Shown: positions 8,305 to 18,611, counted from the stretch's first letter. The stretch: DNA of 64,000 nt from Methylobacter sp. (GCA_030684815.1 JAUXXQ010000120.1:18492-82491), one strand, 5' to 3'. Numbers and translations are program-made. The notes: generated from the sequence alone by a model not told the origin.

Positions 8305-10584
8305 ATGTTGCACTCGAAACGACTCCTTAAACTGTTATTGCTGCCTGCGTTTGCCGGTAGTTTTGCCTCCGCCGCCGAAAGCACAGACAAAGCCGAAAAG
8401 CCCATTATCCTCGATACCGTCAATATTCTCGGTGATGCGGCTGCGGTAAAAGACATGCCGGCCTCTGCCCAGCTGATTGATACCGAACAAATCCGCGACC
8501 AAAGTTATAGCGATATTAACCGCATTTTGCGCCGTGTCCCCGGCGTCAATATCCGTGAAGAGGACGGTTTCGGGCTGTTCCCCAACATCAGTTTTCGCGG
8601 TGTCGACACCACCCGCAGCGCCAAAATCACGGTCATGGAAGACGGCGTACTGGTCGCCCCGGCCGCCTATTCCGCGCCGGCCGCTTACTTTAACCCGGCC
8701 GGCGGCCGCATGAGCGGCGTGGAAGTATTGAAAGGTTCCAGCCAGATCAAATACGGCCCGCATATCACCGGCGGCGTCATGAACTACTTGTCCACCGCGA
8801 TTCCAGACAGCGGCAAGGCTTACCTCAAAGCCATTTACGGCAGTTATGACGAAATCAGAACCCACGGTTATGTCGGCGACACCATAGACACCGCCCATGG
8901 CCGCGTCGGCTATTTGGTGGAAGGCTTCTACCGGGGCTCGGACGGCTTTAAAAGCATCGACACCACGCCGGATTTCCAAAACAGCGGCCAAACCGGCTTC
9001 CAACAAGTTGAGCCCATGGTGCGCTTGTCCTGGGAACCGAATACCGACATCTATCAAAAGCTTGAGGTCAAATACGGCTTTTCCAGCATGGATGCCGATG
9101 AAACCTACTTAGGCACCAGCGAAGAAGACTTTAGGCATGATCCCTACCGGCGTTATTCGGCATCGCGTTTCGACAATATCAAATCAGACCGCAACGGCGG
9201 TTTTGCGCGTTATTTTATCTCGCCCACTGACAACCTCGATATTGTGACCACCGGCTATTACAACGAATTCAACCGCAATTGGAGCAAGTTGAACGACATC
9301 CGCAATGTGCCGAATGCCTCTGGAACCGGCACACAAAACATGGATTTGGCAGCCGCTTTGGCGGGGACTAACGGCGGCAACGGCTTATCATGTCTTAAGG
9401 GCGACCTGAACTGCCAACTGCGCGTCAGGGACAACAACCGCAGCTATTATGCCGCTGGCGTCGAAACCTCAGCCAATTACCGTTTCGACCTGGGCAAGAC
9501 ACAACATGAACTCAATGGCGGCTTCCGTTATCATGAAGATAAAGAAGCCCGGTTCCAACATGACACCAACCATAACCAGGCAGCGGGCGGCACTATTGCC
9601 AGCACGGTTGTCGGCGCACCGGGCAGCCAGGACGACCGTTTCGGCCTGACCAATGCCTATGCGTTTTTCCTGAAAGACCGCATCGAACTGGGTAAATGGG
9701 GATTCACCCCCGGTATGCGTTACGAGCATTTGAATCAGGTTTACGTCAACAACCTCAATCCCGGCACCAATGGCCGCAGTTCGCTGGATATGTATGCGGG
9801 CGGCGCCAGTTTGGATTACCGCTTCAACGAGGATTTCATGATGTTCGGCAGCGCCCATCGCGGCTTTTCGCCACCTAGCCCACAAAATGCTGTCATTGAC
9901 AAACTGAAAGAGGAATCGAGCAATGCCTACGAGTTGGGCGGCCGTTATAGCCACGGGGCTTTTTCTGCTGAACTGACTGCTTTTTATACCCAATTCGAGA
10001 ATTTGCTGGTGGTCAATAACATTGGCGGCGCTGGCAGCGGAAAAAGCGAAAACTTCGGTGCCGTCGATAGCCGGGGCGTCGAAATGGCGATGAATTTCGA
10101 TGCCGGTAAAGCCTTCGACTGGGGTTTTAGCAACCCTTATTTCCTGTCCTTTACTTATACCAACACCGAACAGTTGAATAGTGCCGCGTCGAACAATGCG
10201 GAATCGATTTTCAGTTACGGCAAAAAAGGCAACAAGATACCGTATATACCGGAATATTCACTCAGCTTCGGCAGTGGATTGCATTTCAACAAATGGGGTC
10301 TTGATGTGTCCGGCAATTATGTCGGCGAAACCTTCACCAGCGCCAATAATACCGGCGAACAATTTAACGGCGTAGGCTCGCCGGATGCGCGTTTCGGCAA
10401 AACCGACGACTATGTCATCGCCGATGTCTCAGCCTATTATAAGGTCGCCAAAGGCGTCAAGATTCTTGGCGGCGTACAAAACCTGTCCGATGAACAATAT
10501 CTGGTGTCGCGGCAACCTTACGGCCCGCGCCCCGGTATGCCGATTTTTGCCTACGGCGGTTTTGAACTGGATTTTGATATTTGA
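8305..10584 (+). CDS. TonB-dependent receptor, ferric citrate (FecA)-like
   Basis: Outer membrane active-transport receptor of 759 residues. The signal peptide is MLHSKRLLKLLLLPAFAGSFASAAES. The plug domain (residues ~30-160) includes SAQLIDTEQIRDQSYSDINRILRRVPGVNIREEDGFGLFPNISFRGVDTTRSAKITVMEDGV and GVEVLKGSSQIKYGPHITGGVMNYLST, typical of the FecA/ferric-dicarboxylate group. The C-terminal barrel ends with aromatic-rich GMPIFAYGGFELDFDI. No extra N-terminal signalling domain is present, so it does not drive a FecR/FecI pair. The ATG follows AAGGGA. Iron or a siderophore is the likely substrate; copper or cobalamin cannot be excluded. Confidence 0.88.
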   Translation: MLHSKRLLKLLLLPAFAGSFASAAESTDKAEKPIILDTVNILGDAAAVKDMPASAQLIDTEQIRDQSYSDINRILRRVPGVNIREEDGFGLFPNISFRGVDTTRSAKITVMEDGVLVAPAAYSAPAAYFNPAGGRMSGVEVLKGSSQIKYGPHITGGVMNYLSTAIPDSGKAYLKAIYGSYDEIRTHGYVGDTIDTAHGRVGYLVEGFYRGSDGFKSIDTTPDFQNSGQTGFQQVEPMVRLSWEPNTDIYQKLEVKYGFSSMDADETYLGTSEEDFRHDPYRRYSASRFDNIKSDRNGGFARYFISPTDNLDIVTTGYYNEFNRNWSKLNDIRNVPNASGTGTQNMDLAAALAGTNGGNGLSCLKGDLNCQLRVRDNNRSYYAAGVETSANYRFDLGKTQHELNGGFRYHEDKEARFQHDTNHNQAAGGTIASTVVGAPGSQDDRFGLTNAYAFFLKDRIELGKWGFTPGMRYEHLNQVYVNNLNPGTNGRSSLDMYAGGASLDYRFNEDFMMFGSAHRGFSPPSPQNAVIDKLKEESSNAYELGGRYSHGAFSAELTAFYTQFENLLVVNNIGGAGSGKSENFGAVDSRGVEMAMNFDAGKAFDWGFSNPYFLSFTYTNTEQLNSAASNNAESIFSYGKKGNKIPYIPEYSLSFGSGLHFNKWGLDVSGNYVGETFTSANNTGEQFNGVGSPDARFGKTDDYVIADVSAYYKVAKGVKILGGVQNLSDEQYLVSRQPYGPRPGMPIFAYGGFELDFDI

Positions 10585-10616
10585 GCGCAGCGCTTACTTT
10601 TCAGTTAGCAGCGGAT

Positions 10617-10646
10617 GCTAGTCGCGACGCCTACGTCGCGACTAGC
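10617..10646. repeat. Perfect 13-bp-stem palindrome after the TonB receptor
   Basis: GCTAGTCGCGACG and CGTCGCGACTAGC flank a 4-base loop. No T-run follows on either strand. It may be a REP-type palindrome or a shared end between the convergent receptor and ubiD genes. Confidence 0.5.
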
Positions 10647-10706
10647 GCCATAATAAATTGATTTATATTAGGTTATTTTAGTTAAACTAAAAACTTGAAC
10701 ATCGCC

Positions 10707-12167
10707 TTAAAACAAACTGCCCCACATTGCATCGACTTTCTTAATGATGTCCGGCGACATCGCGATAGTCCGACCCCATTCCCTGTTAGTTTCCCCCGGC
10801 CATTTATTGGTCGCATCAAAGCCCACTTTGGAACCCAAGCCTGAAACCGGCGAGGCGAAATCCAGATAATCAATCGGCGTATTTTCCAGTATCGTCAAAT
10901 CCCGTGCTGGATCCATGCGCGTGGTCATCGCCCAAATCACATCCTGCCAGTTGCGCACATCGACATCGTCATCGACCACAATGACAAACTTGGTGTACAT
11001 GAACTGGCGCAGGAACGACCAGGTGCCGAGCATGACCCGTTTGGCATGGCCGGGATATTGTTTTTTCATGCTGATCACCGCCATGCGGTACGAACAGCCT
11101 TCCGGCGGCAGATAAAAATCGACGATTTCCGGGAATTGTTTTTGCAAAATGGGTACGAACACTTCATTGAGCGCCACGCCCAAAATCGCCGGTTCATCGG
11201 GTGGTTTGCCGGTGTAGGTGCTGTGATAAATCGGCGCCTGGCGCTGGGTGATGCGCTCGATGGTGAATACCGGAAAATCGGCGACTTCGTTGTAATAGCC
11301 GGTGTGGTCGCCGTAAGGGCCTTCAGCTGCAAATTCGCCGGGATAGATAAAGCCTTCCAGCACGATTTCGGCGCTGGCCGGTACCTGCAAGTCGTTGGTC
11401 AGCGATTTGGCGACTTCGGTCTTGCTGCCGCGCAATAAGCCGGCAAAGGCGTATTCGGACAACGAATCCGGCACTGGCGTGACGGCGGCAAGAATAGTTG
11501 CGGGGTCTGCGCCCAAAGCCACCGAAACCGGATAGGGTTTGCCGGGATGGGCGGCCTGGAATTCTTTAAAATCCAAGGCGCCGCCACGGTGCGCCAGCCA
11601 GCGCATGATGACTTTATTTTTGGCGATAACCTGCATACGGTAAATGCCGAGATTTTGCCGCTCTTTGTTTGGGCCACGGGTAATAACTAGCGGCCAGGTA
11701 ATCAACGGCGCGGCGTCTTCCGGCCAGCAGGTTTGAATCGGGTAAACACCCAAATCTATTTCACTACCTTCCCGCACCAGTTCCTGGCACGGCGGCGAGG
11801 TGACTATTTTAGGCGCCATGTTCAGCACTTGCTTGAACACCGGAAATTTCTCCCAAGCGTCTTTCATGCCTTTGGGCGGTTCCGGTTCTTTCAGATAAGC
11901 CAACAGCTCGCCGATACCGCGCAATTCAGTCACCGAATCCGCACCCATGCCCATTGCAACGCGGCGCGGCGTACCGAACAGGTTGGCCAGCACCGGGATA
12001 TTGCCGCCTTTGGGGTTTTCAAACAGCAACGCAGGGCCGCCCTGTTTTAAAACGCGGTCGCAAATTTCGGTCATTTCCAGATAAGGGTCGACTTCGACAG
12101 TAACGCGCTTGAGTTCACCCTGTTTTTCCAGTTGCTTGATGAAATCGCGCAGGTCTTTATAGATCAT
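10707..12167 (-). CDS. ubiD: UbiD 4-hydroxy-3-polyprenylbenzoate decarboxylase
   Basis: Prenylated-FMN-dependent decarboxylase of ubiquinone synthesis. The full-length family sequence is present: [18 protein letters not shown] at the start, [27 protein letters not shown], the [13 protein letters not shown] segment around the active site, and [30 protein letters not shown] near the C-terminus. The track begins at 12185, but the ATG at 12167 (MIYKDLRDF) matches the family. It lies one base after the stop of the Uma2 gene (TAACATG), so translation is probably coupled. About 486 residues, normal length. Confidence 0.95.
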   Translation of the reverse strand: MIYKDLRDFIKQLEKQGELKRVTVEVDPYLEMTEICDRVLKQGGPALLFENPKGGNIPVLANLFGTPRRVAMGMGADSVTELRGIGELLAYLKEPEPPKGMKDAWEKFPVFKQVLNMAPKIVTSPPCQELVREGSEIDLGVYPIQTCWPEDAAPLITWPLVITRGPNKERQNLGIYRMQVIAKNKVIMRWLAHRGGALDFKEFQAAHPGKPYPVSVALGADPATILAAVTPVPDSLSEYAFAGLLRGSKTEVAKSLTNDLQVPASAEIVLEGFIYPGEFAAEGPYGDHTGYYNEVADFPVFTIERITQRQAPIYHSTYTGKPPDEPAILGVALNEVFVPILQKQFPEIVDFYLPPEGCSYRMAVISMKKQYPGHAKRVMLGTWSFLRQFMYTKFVIVVDDDVDVRNWQDVIWAMTTRMDPARDLTILENTPIDYLDFASPVSGLGSKVGFDATNKWPGETNREWGRTIAMSPDIIKKVDAMWGSLF

Positions 12168-12168
12168 G

Positions 12169-12633
12169 TTATTGCCTGATTGCACCCGCTCTCGGCGAGC
12201 GGGTTAGTTCGCCGGAATGGCTGAAAAAACGTAGTTTTTGCGCGTTAACCCACCAAACTTCCTGTGCGCCGCGCGCCAGATAGAGTTCAGTTTTGATACG
12301 CATTTCTTCGTCGCTATGGGAGGGAGAAATAATTTCGACACATATTTCAGGTGCTTGCGGATAAGGTGTGATGTAACCGTATTCGCTGATGAACGCGCTA
12401 CTGGCCCAGGCAACATCAGCCACTTTAACGCCATCGCTGGTTTGTATCGAACATTCGATAATGATTTCACCCGGCGGACAATTTTTCTCTAAAACCCGTC
12501 CAACCCGATATTCCATGTTGCCGTGGCTGTTGCTGGCCGGGCTCATCAATACTTGGCCAAAACGGTTCAGCTCTATTTTAAATGGCAGGTTTTCAAAGAG
12601 CGGATTTTCAAGCACCTCAAACCATTCCATCAC
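12169..12633 (-). CDS. Uma2 family (DUF820) putative endonuclease
   Basis: A 154-residue protein of the Uma2/DUF820 family, which has a PD-(D/E)XK nuclease fold. Visible markers are [20 protein letters not shown], the acidic DVAWAS ([10 protein letters not shown]), [38 protein letters not shown], where ExISPS...K is the family's core motif, and the hydrophobic end strand. Biological function is unknown; copies are often numerous and mobile. It sits between prlC and ubiD with gaps of 13 and 1 bases, which looks like insertion into a housekeeping operon. Confidence 0.85.
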   Translation of the reverse strand: MMEWFEVLENPLFENLPFKIELNRFGQVLMSPASNSHGNMEYRVGRVLEKNCPPGEIIIECSIQTSDGVKVADVAWASSAFISEYGYITPYPQAPEICVEIISPSHSDEEMRIKTELYLARGAQEVWWVNAQKLRFFSHSGELTRSPRAGAIRQ

Positions 12634-12646
12634 TATCTCCTACGCT

Positions 12647-14740
12647 TTACGCCGCGATGCCGTTATGCCGGAGCAAGGCGTCAATGGTGGGTTTGCGGCC
12701 ACGAAAGTTGATAAATAAGTCCATCGCGTTTTGGCTGCCGCCTTGTTCCAGAATGTTAGTTAAGAACGCTTTGCCGGTTTCGGCATCGAAAATGCCTTTT
12801 TCTTCAAACAGCGAAAACGCATCGCTGGACAACACTTCCGCCCATTTGTAGCTGTAATACCCGGCCGCATAACCGCCCGCAAAAATATGCGAGAAGCTGT
12901 GCGCAAAGCGGTTGAATTTGGGTGGGCGCACTACGGCGACTTGTTCTCTGACTTGCTCCAGCGTTTCATAGATGCGGCCGCCTTTGTCCGGGTCATAGTC
13001 GCGGTGTATTTTGAAATCGAATAGGCTAAATTCTAGTTGCCGCACCATAATCATGCCAGCCTGAAAGTTTTTCGCTGCAATCATTTTATCGAACAAGGCG
13101 TCCGGCAATTTTTCGTCGGTTTGCGCCGCGCCAGTTCCCGACTGGCTTGCGGCATACACGCCATCCCTGGCGATATAATGGCCGGACATCAGCGCCACCG
13201 CTTCTTTTTCCCAGCACCAGTTTTCCATGAACTGGCTGGGCAATTCGACCGCGTCCCATTCCACACCGTTAATGCCGGACACGCCCAGATGGTCGACTTG
13301 GGTGAGCATGTGATGTAGGCCGTGGCCAAATTCATGGAACAATGTAGTCACATCGTCGTGAGTCAATAAGGCCGGTGTGTCGCCGGTCGGTGGGGTAAAG
13401 TTGCAGGTCAAATAGGCAACCGGCGTTTGAATACCGTCGTCCGAGCGCTTGCGGCTGACGCAATCATCCATCCAGGCGCCGCCGCGTTTTTTGGCGCGGG
13501 CATAAAGGTCGAAATAAAACTGACCGCGCAGCTGGCCATTTTGGTCGTGTATCTGGAAAAAACGCAGGTCGGGATGATAGCTGTCGAAATCGTTAATCTC
13601 GGCTATCTGCAAGCCGTACAATTTTTCGACAATGGCAAACAGGCCGGGCAGGACGCGGGTAATCGGGAAATAAGCTTTCACTTCTTCCTGCGACAACTGA
13701 TAAAAATGCTGGCGCATTTTTTCCGAATAATAAGTCATATCCCAGCTTTGCAGGTCGCTGATGCCGTAATGTTGCTTGGCAAAATCACGCAATTCGGCCA
13801 AATCTTTGCGCGCATGGCGCCAAGAGCGGTCGGCCAAATCTTCCAGAAAATCGGTGACATCCTGCGGTTTTTCCGCCATTTTCGTTGCTAATGACAGTTC
13901 CGCGTAATTGGCAAAACCCAGCAAACGCGCTTTTTCATGGCGCAAAGCGAGGATTTTTTCCATAATTTCGCTGTTATCCCATTGTCCGGCATGGGGGCCT
14001 TGATCGGAGGCGCGGGTAGCGAAAGCTTCATAATGTTCGCGGCGCAATTCGCGGTTGTCGGCATAAGTCAGCACTGAAATATAGGACGGGAATTGCAAGG
14101 TGATCATCCAGCCGTCCTGGTCGTGACTGGCTGCGGTTTGTTTGGCTTGTGCCAAAGCGGATTCCGGCAATCCGGCCAGGTCCTGCTCGTCCCGAATCAG
14201 CTTGCTCCAGGCATTGGTAGCATCAAGCAGGTTTTCTTCGTAGTTGCTGGCTAATGCCGACAATTCCTGGCTGATGTCTTTGTAGCGCTGTTTTTTTTCA
14301 GTATCTAAATCAATGCCGGATAATTTGAAATCCCGTAACGCATTGTTGACGATTTTTTGTTGGGCAGTGTCCAGCGTGGCGAATTCGGCGCTATCGGCAA
14401 TAAAACGGTAGGCTTTAAACAAGGCTTCGTTTTGCCCCATTTCAGTCGAGTAGGCGCTCAGTTTGGGCAGGCAGGCGTTGTAAGCGTCGCGCAATTCGTC
14501 GCTGTTGACCACAGAATTTAGATGACTGACCGGCGACCACGCTTTGTTGAGTTTGTCGTCGACATTTTCCAAAGGCTCGATCAAGTTTTGCCAAGTGTAG
14601 TGTTGCGTTGCTTGAAGGTGTTGTTCGACGGACGCGCGCGCGTCACTTAATAACTGGTCAATCGCCGGGACGACATGTTCCGGTTTAATTTGGGAAAATA
14701 GCGGCAGCGTGGAATTGGCTAATAAAGGATTATTCATCAA
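12647..14740 (-). CDS. prlC: Oligopeptidase A (M3 metallopeptidase)
   Basis: Cytoplasmic zinc endopeptidase that degrades short peptides, including cleaved signal peptides. 697 residues, close to the ~680 of E. coli PrlC. The zinc site HEFGHGLHHML lies near residue 469, with the downstream Glu in GVEWDAVELPSQFMENWCWE. The substrate-binding region YYSYKWAEVLSSDAFSLFEE and the C-terminal end FRGRKPTIDALLRHNGI are also present. The second codon is also ATG, so the start is 14740 or 14737. First gene of the prlC-Uma2-ubiD run. Confidence 0.95.
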   Translation of the reverse strand: MMNNPLLANSTLPLFSQIKPEHVVPAIDQLLSDARASVEQHLQATQHYTWQNLIEPLENVDDKLNKAWSPVSHLNSVVNSDELRDAYNACLPKLSAYSTEMGQNEALFKAYRFIADSAEFATLDTAQQKIVNNALRDFKLSGIDLDTEKKQRYKDISQELSALASNYEENLLDATNAWSKLIRDEQDLAGLPESALAQAKQTAASHDQDGWMITLQFPSYISVLTYADNRELRREHYEAFATRASDQGPHAGQWDNSEIMEKILALRHEKARLLGFANYAELSLATKMAEKPQDVTDFLEDLADRSWRHARKDLAELRDFAKQHYGISDLQSWDMTYYSEKMRQHFYQLSQEEVKAYFPITRVLPGLFAIVEKLYGLQIAEINDFDSYHPDLRFFQIHDQNGQLRGQFYFDLYARAKKRGGAWMDDCVSRKRSDDGIQTPVAYLTCNFTPPTGDTPALLTHDDVTTLFHEFGHGLHHMLTQVDHLGVSGINGVEWDAVELPSQFMENWCWEKEAVALMSGHYIARDGVYAASQSGTGAAQTDEKLPDALFDKMIAAKNFQAGMIMVRQLEFSLFDFKIHRDYDPDKGGRIYETLEQVREQVAVVRPPKFNRFAHSFSHIFAGGYAAGYYSYKWAEVLSSDAFSLFEEKGIFDAETGKAFLTNILEQGGSQNAMDLFINFRGRKPTIDALLRHNGIAA

Positions 14741-14937
14741 ATTTCCTTGTTGGTTTGAGACCTCTCCCTTCAGGGAGATTTGTTAAACGTTGACAACGAT
14801 GCTTTAGCATCGTTATCTTTTCAAGCAACCTCGTCGTTTACGGCGAGGCAATCCACCCCGGCCACCCTCTGCGATGGATTGTCGTAAGACAAGTCATTTG
14901 GCAGATAAGGTCGAATGTGGATTGAAACATAGTAGGC
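14741..14937. other. Intergenic stretch with two short palindromes
   Basis: AACGATGCTTTAGCATCGTT (about 14796-14815) resembles the GCTTTAGC palindromes elsewhere in the window. CCTCGTCGTTTACGGCGAGG follows. No gene is visible. Confidence 0.5.
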
Positions 14938-16290
14938 TTAGGAAAGAAAGTTCATGGCGGCAGTAATGCGATGATTGGCTTTATGCAGCACATCCAAGGA
15001 AAATTCGGGCGTCAGTTTGTTATTTTTAAGTTTGGTGTAGGCGGGTATTGAGTTCATGTAGGGTATTTCTTTCGTCCGGTGGGTGCCGAAATAACTGTGC
15101 AATTTGGCCAAAATGACAATATCAGCCACATCCGCTTTATCGCCCTTGCTTTCATAGAACCAGTCTTCGGCATGTTTGGGGATCATGGCTAATTCGGGCG
15201 TAAAACCCAAGGTATGCAAAACCAGTGTGCCGACCGGCGGATTCAAAAATGGAATGGCCGAATCCAATATATCTGAATTCGGATATTCATCAGGATGCTG
15301 TTCGGCAAAATGCAAGATCGGTATCGTACCAATGTCGCAGACCAGCCCGGCCAATAAGGCGTCTTCCGGGTTGACTGAGCCATTTTCCTGGGCAAGCACA
15401 AAACTCAAGCTCGATATGTACAGGCTGTTTTTCCACAACGCTTGCATCTTTGCCATCAGTTGCGGATTTTGACAGTGAAATAACTGTTTTAGGCTGATGC
15501 TCATGACCAGTTTGCGGGTTTGATCCAGACCCAAGCGGGTCACTGCGGTATGGCAATTGGTGACCGGTGAAATAGGCGAATACAGTGGGCTATTGGCCAC
15601 CTGTATCAATTTGCCCACAATAGCCGCATCGACGCCGATAATTTTTACCACATCATTAATGTTTAAGTCTTTTTCCATCGCTTCTTTTAGTCTTAACGCG
15701 ACATTAGGCAACGAAGGCAGGCTGAGTTTGTTTTCCCGATAAGCGCTGGAAAAACTGGTAAAAAAACGGTTATCGGCAAGTTGTACGGGCAGTTCAATGT
15801 CAACAAGCTCAAAAGCAACCGGCGTCTCTTCGCGCTTTTTGCCCAGCCATCGGGCGATAAAATCCCCTGAAATAGCCAGCACAGCGATGTCAGTTGTGGC
15901 CAATGCGGTGGCGCAGCAGAGTTTGCCGCTATTAAGCGGTAAGTTGGCCTGAAGGCTGCCAGCCGACAGAATGTAACAGTTATCGCTATTCGGATGCAGC
16001 TCAACGCTTCCCTCGAGCAGATAAAAAACCGACGTGGTTTGCTGGCCTAGCCTGAAAATGATTGAACCTTTTCTGTAGCGTAGCGTGGTATGGGGCAGTT
16101 GCGCAACATAGGCGTCGTCCATGTTGCGCAACGGAACCAGTTTTTTTAACACTGCTAGCGGTTGGTTTTTATGCTCGGTGAAGAGAGGTTCTGAGCAGTC
16201 AAATGCTTGAGGGTCAACGGTTTGTTCAGGAACCGGCTTGGCAGCAGCGTTGTTGGTGTGCGGGGAAAGTAGCTTGGTAAACCAATTCAT
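14938..16290 (-). CDS. HDOD-domain protein with N-terminal cyclic-nucleotide-binding-like domain
   Basis: A 450-residue cytoplasmic signalling protein. Residues ~75-160 form a cNMP-binding-like beta roll (RYRKGSIIFRLGQQTTSVFYLLEGSVEL). Residues ~190-400 are an HDOD domain beginning LPSLPNVALRLKEAMEKDLNINDVVKIIGVDAAIVGKLIQVANSPLY and continuing TAVTRLGLDQTRKLVMSISLKQLF. HDOD is related to HD phosphohydrolases but lacks the catalytic HD pair, so a scaffold or regulatory role is likely. It stands alone, with its own gap on both sides. The signal it senses is not evident. Confidence 0.85.
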   Translation of the reverse strand: MNWFTKLLSPHTNNAAAKPVPEQTVDPQAFDCSEPLFTEHKNQPLAVLKKLVPLRNMDDAYVAQLPHTTLRYRKGSIIFRLGQQTTSVFYLLEGSVELHPNSDNCYILSAGSLQANLPLNSGKLCCATALATTDIAVLAISGDFIARWLGKKREETPVAFELVDIELPVQLADNRFFTSFSSAYRENKLSLPSLPNVALRLKEAMEKDLNINDVVKIIGVDAAIVGKLIQVANSPLYSPISPVTNCHTAVTRLGLDQTRKLVMSISLKQLFHCQNPQLMAKMQALWKNSLYISSLSFVLAQENGSVNPEDALLAGLVCDIGTIPILHFAEQHPDEYPNSDILDSAIPFLNPPVGTLVLHTLGFTPELAMIPKHAEDWFYESKGDKADVADIVILAKLHSYFGTHRTKEIPYMNSIPAYTKLKNNKLTPEFSLDVLHKANHRITAAMNFLS

Positions 16291-16336
16291 GAGGACATCA
16301 CTGATTATCTGATTGAGCTATGGTTTTTGTAGCGGC

Positions 16337-16807
16337 CTAATGATGAAGGTCTGGGGTATCGAAAAATAGGGCGGTTTTAGAAAAACGGTCATGCCAGCTG
16401 CGCCGGTCTTTATCGATAAGGATCCACCAGAAACCCAGCCCGAAAAAAAACCACGAAAACAGCGCAAGGCTGAAGCGGAGCGCCGCCTGTTTCCAGCTTA
16501 TCGGTTGCCGATCCAGCGTTAACACCCTGATTTTCCATGCGCGTAGCCCCAATGTTTGCCCGCCATGCGTCCAAAACCAGGCATAAAAAAAGAAGCTGAC
16601 CAGCAGCAAGTACAGGGGGAAATAAAATTGCTGGGCGGTGAATGCCTCACCTGCATTTAACGGCAGCACCAGCGCCGTCGCGACAAACAGCAGGGCAATC
16701 AGTAACAGGACGTCATAGAGTATTACGGCTAGACGACGCAAAAAACCAGGTTTTGAAAAAATATCATGGCCTGGTTTTTGCGGTCTTTTTTTTGTTGGTA
16801 CTGGCAA
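16337..16807 (-). CDS. RDD family membrane protein
   Basis: A 156-residue inner membrane protein. Hydrophobic helices are LAVILYDVLLLIALLFVATALVLPL, FYFPLYLLLVSFFFYAWFWT and FSLALFSWFFFGLGFWWILI. The family residues appear as R25 and D32 in LRRLAVILYD, with WFWTHGGQTLGLRAWKIRV and DKDRRSWHDRFSKT. RDD proteins have been linked to ion or drug transport, but the function here is unknown. The only start available is a TTG at 16807, one base after the TAA of the tiny gene upstream, so translation is probably coupled. Confidence 0.82.
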   Translation of the reverse strand: MPVPTKKRPQKPGHDIFSKPGFLRRLAVILYDVLLLIALLFVATALVLPLNAGEAFTAQQFYFPLYLLLVSFFFYAWFWTHGGQTLGLRAWKIRVLTLDRQPISWKQAALRFSLALFSWFFFGLGFWWILIDKDRRSWHDRFSKTALFFDTPDLHH

Positions 16808-16808
16808 A

Positions 16809-16988
16809 TTAAACTTTAAATAGAGTTAACTTTTGGCCAAAATACATGCACATCGCCATTAACGCCCCCAACATAATCAGGGAAAATAAAAATGGCGGCC
16901 TGTGAAACAGCAGAATGAAAAAATCTGTTGCAAAAAGGCTGGTTAACAAAGGTTGATCGATTAAGCTGTTGAGAATCTTTTTGAACAT
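16809..16988 (-). CDS. Small membrane protein, 59 residues, unknown
   Basis: Not in the ORF track; the listed minus ORF at 16816 is in a different frame. ATG at 16988 to TAA at 16811 encodes MFKKILNSLIDQPLLTSL followed by a hydrophobic helix (FFILLFHRPPFLFSLIMLGALMAMCMYF) and the ending GQKLTLFKV. Its stop is one base from the TTG start of the RDD gene, which supports it as real and coupled. I do not recognise the family. Confidence 0.6.
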   Translation of the reverse strand: MFKKILNSLIDQPLLTSLFATDFFILLFHRPPFLFSLIMLGALMAMCMYFGQKLTLFKV

Positions 16989-17217
16989 AACAAATTCCAG
17001 TCAAGCACGCTAAGGCTTGTGCGAGCGTTTAAAAAATGGTTACCTGATTTATTATCTGGTGGGCGCAATAAGATATCATTAGAATTGCTGGTGAAAAAAT
17101 CAGAATGGTGATTCTACTCCATTCAAAAGGGGAATGTAAAAGAAAAGAAACCGGCGGATTGGGTTAGAATTCTTTAGCAATGATATAATCAACAAAATTA
17201 AAAAAATAATATAAGGT

Positions 17218-18609
17218 GTGAAGGTCATTTTAAACTTCTTTAAAAAAATCATTAGCTCAGCCATAAAAGGCGCTGAGCCGGTCGCTGCGCCAGCCGATGG
17301 CGCAGTCAGAATATATTCGCGTTCAGAGCATAATATTTCCCGCGCCCAGATTAGCGACAATGCGCTGAAGGTTCTGTACCGTCTGCAAAACGAGGGTTTC
17401 GATGCCTATCTGGTCGGCGGCTGTGTGCGCGATTTGTTATTGGGCCGGGAACCCAAGGATTTCGATGTTGTCACCAATGCCGACCCCGACCAAGTCAGGA
17501 AAGTCTTCCGTAATTGCCGCCTGATCGGGCGTCGGTTTCGTTTGGCGCATGTGTGTTTTGGCCGCGAAATCATTGAGGTGGCTACTTTCCGGGGCGCCAG
17601 CGAAGAGCACAACGACAAGCAGGTGCTGAATAAGGAAGGCCGGCTGTTGCGCGATAATGTTTACGGCACGATAGAGGAAGACGTTTGGCGTCGGGATTTC
17701 ACCGTCAATGCGCTGTATTACAATATCAGGGATTTTTCGGTGGTGGATTTTGTCGGTGGCATGGCCGACCATAAAGCCGCCACGATAAAACTGATCGGCG
17801 ATCCCGACATGCGTTTTCGCGAAGATCCGGTGCGCATGTTGAGGGCGGTGCGTTTTGCCGTTAAGCTCGGTTTCAAGTTAGACCCCGAATGCGAGCAGGC
17901 GATACACAACGATGTTCAGTTACTGTCCAGCATCCCATCGGCCAGACTTTACGACGAAGCATTAAAGCTGTTTTTATCCGGCTATGCACTGCAAACGTTT
18001 GAAATGCTGAGGCATTACGGGCTATTTGGGGTGCTGTTTCCGGCGACGGAAAACAGCTTGGCGGTCGAGGATAATGGTTTCCCCCGTTTGTTGCTGATTA
18101 AAGCACTGGAAAATTCGGACAACCGAATAGCCGAGGGCAAAACGGTCACCGCTTACTTTTTATTGGCGGCTTTTTTGTGGGAACCGGTGCAGATGCTGGC
18201 TAAAGCAAAAATGGCGCAAGGCGAAGTTGAATATATCGCTTATCAGGATGCCGCCAGCGAGATTCTCGCCGGACAGATCAGAAGTACGGCTCTGCCGCGC
18301 CATATCAGTATGGCCATGCGCGAAGTTTGGAATATGCAACCCAAATTTCATGCGCGTATCGGTTCCAAGCCCAGCCGTTTGATCGGCCATCCGCGTTTTA
18401 GGGCGGCCTACGATTTTCTGTTGTTACGCAGCGAAACCGGTGGCGCTGAGCCTGAATTGGCCGAATGGTGGTTTAAATATCAACATGCCAGTGACAATGA
18501 ACAACGCAAAATGACCCAACCGCCGCGCCGCGCCGCAAACGGCAAATCCGGGCGCAAAAGAAGCTATCAAAAGAAAGCTAAAGACAGCGCGCCAAAAACA
18601 GACTCTTGA
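17218..18609 (+). CDS. pcnB: Poly(A) polymerase I
   Basis: Adds poly(A) tails to RNA 3' ends, promoting decay. 463 residues. The class II nucleotidyltransferase core is LYRLQNEGFDAYLVGGCVRDLLLGREPKDFDVVT, with the catalytic aspartates in DFD, then CRLIGRRFRLAHVCFGREIIEVATFRG and RRDFTVNALYYN. The basic C-terminus (NGKSGRKRSYQKKAKDS) is typical of the enterobacterial-type PcnB rather than CCA-adding enzyme. The start is a GTG at 17218 with a GGTGTG-like ribosome site. folK follows with a 2-base gap, the same order as in many gammaproteobacteria. Confidence 0.94.
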   Translation: MKVILNFFKKIISSAIKGAEPVAAPADGAVRIYSRSEHNISRAQISDNALKVLYRLQNEGFDAYLVGGCVRDLLLGREPKDFDVVTNADPDQVRKVFRNCRLIGRRFRLAHVCFGREIIEVATFRGASEEHNDKQVLNKEGRLLRDNVYGTIEEDVWRRDFTVNALYYNIRDFSVVDFVGGMADHKAATIKLIGDPDMRFREDPVRMLRAVRFAVKLGFKLDPECEQAIHNDVQLLSSIPSARLYDEALKLFLSGYALQTFEMLRHYGLFGVLFPATENSLAVEDNGFPRLLLIKALENSDNRIAEGKTVTAYFLLAAFLWEPVQMLAKAKMAQGEVEYIAYQDAASEILAGQIRSTALPRHISMAMREVWNMQPKFHARIGSKPSRLIGHPRFRAAYDFLLLRSETGGAEPELAEWWFKYQHASDNEQRKMTQPPRRAANGKSGRKRSYQKKAKDSAPKTDS

Positions 18610-18611
18610 TT

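Noticed and set aside
8335-9057. 240-residue minus-strand ORF within the TonB receptor gene
   Set aside because: Lies entirely inside the receptor gene and has no recognisable domain. It is a shadow frame.
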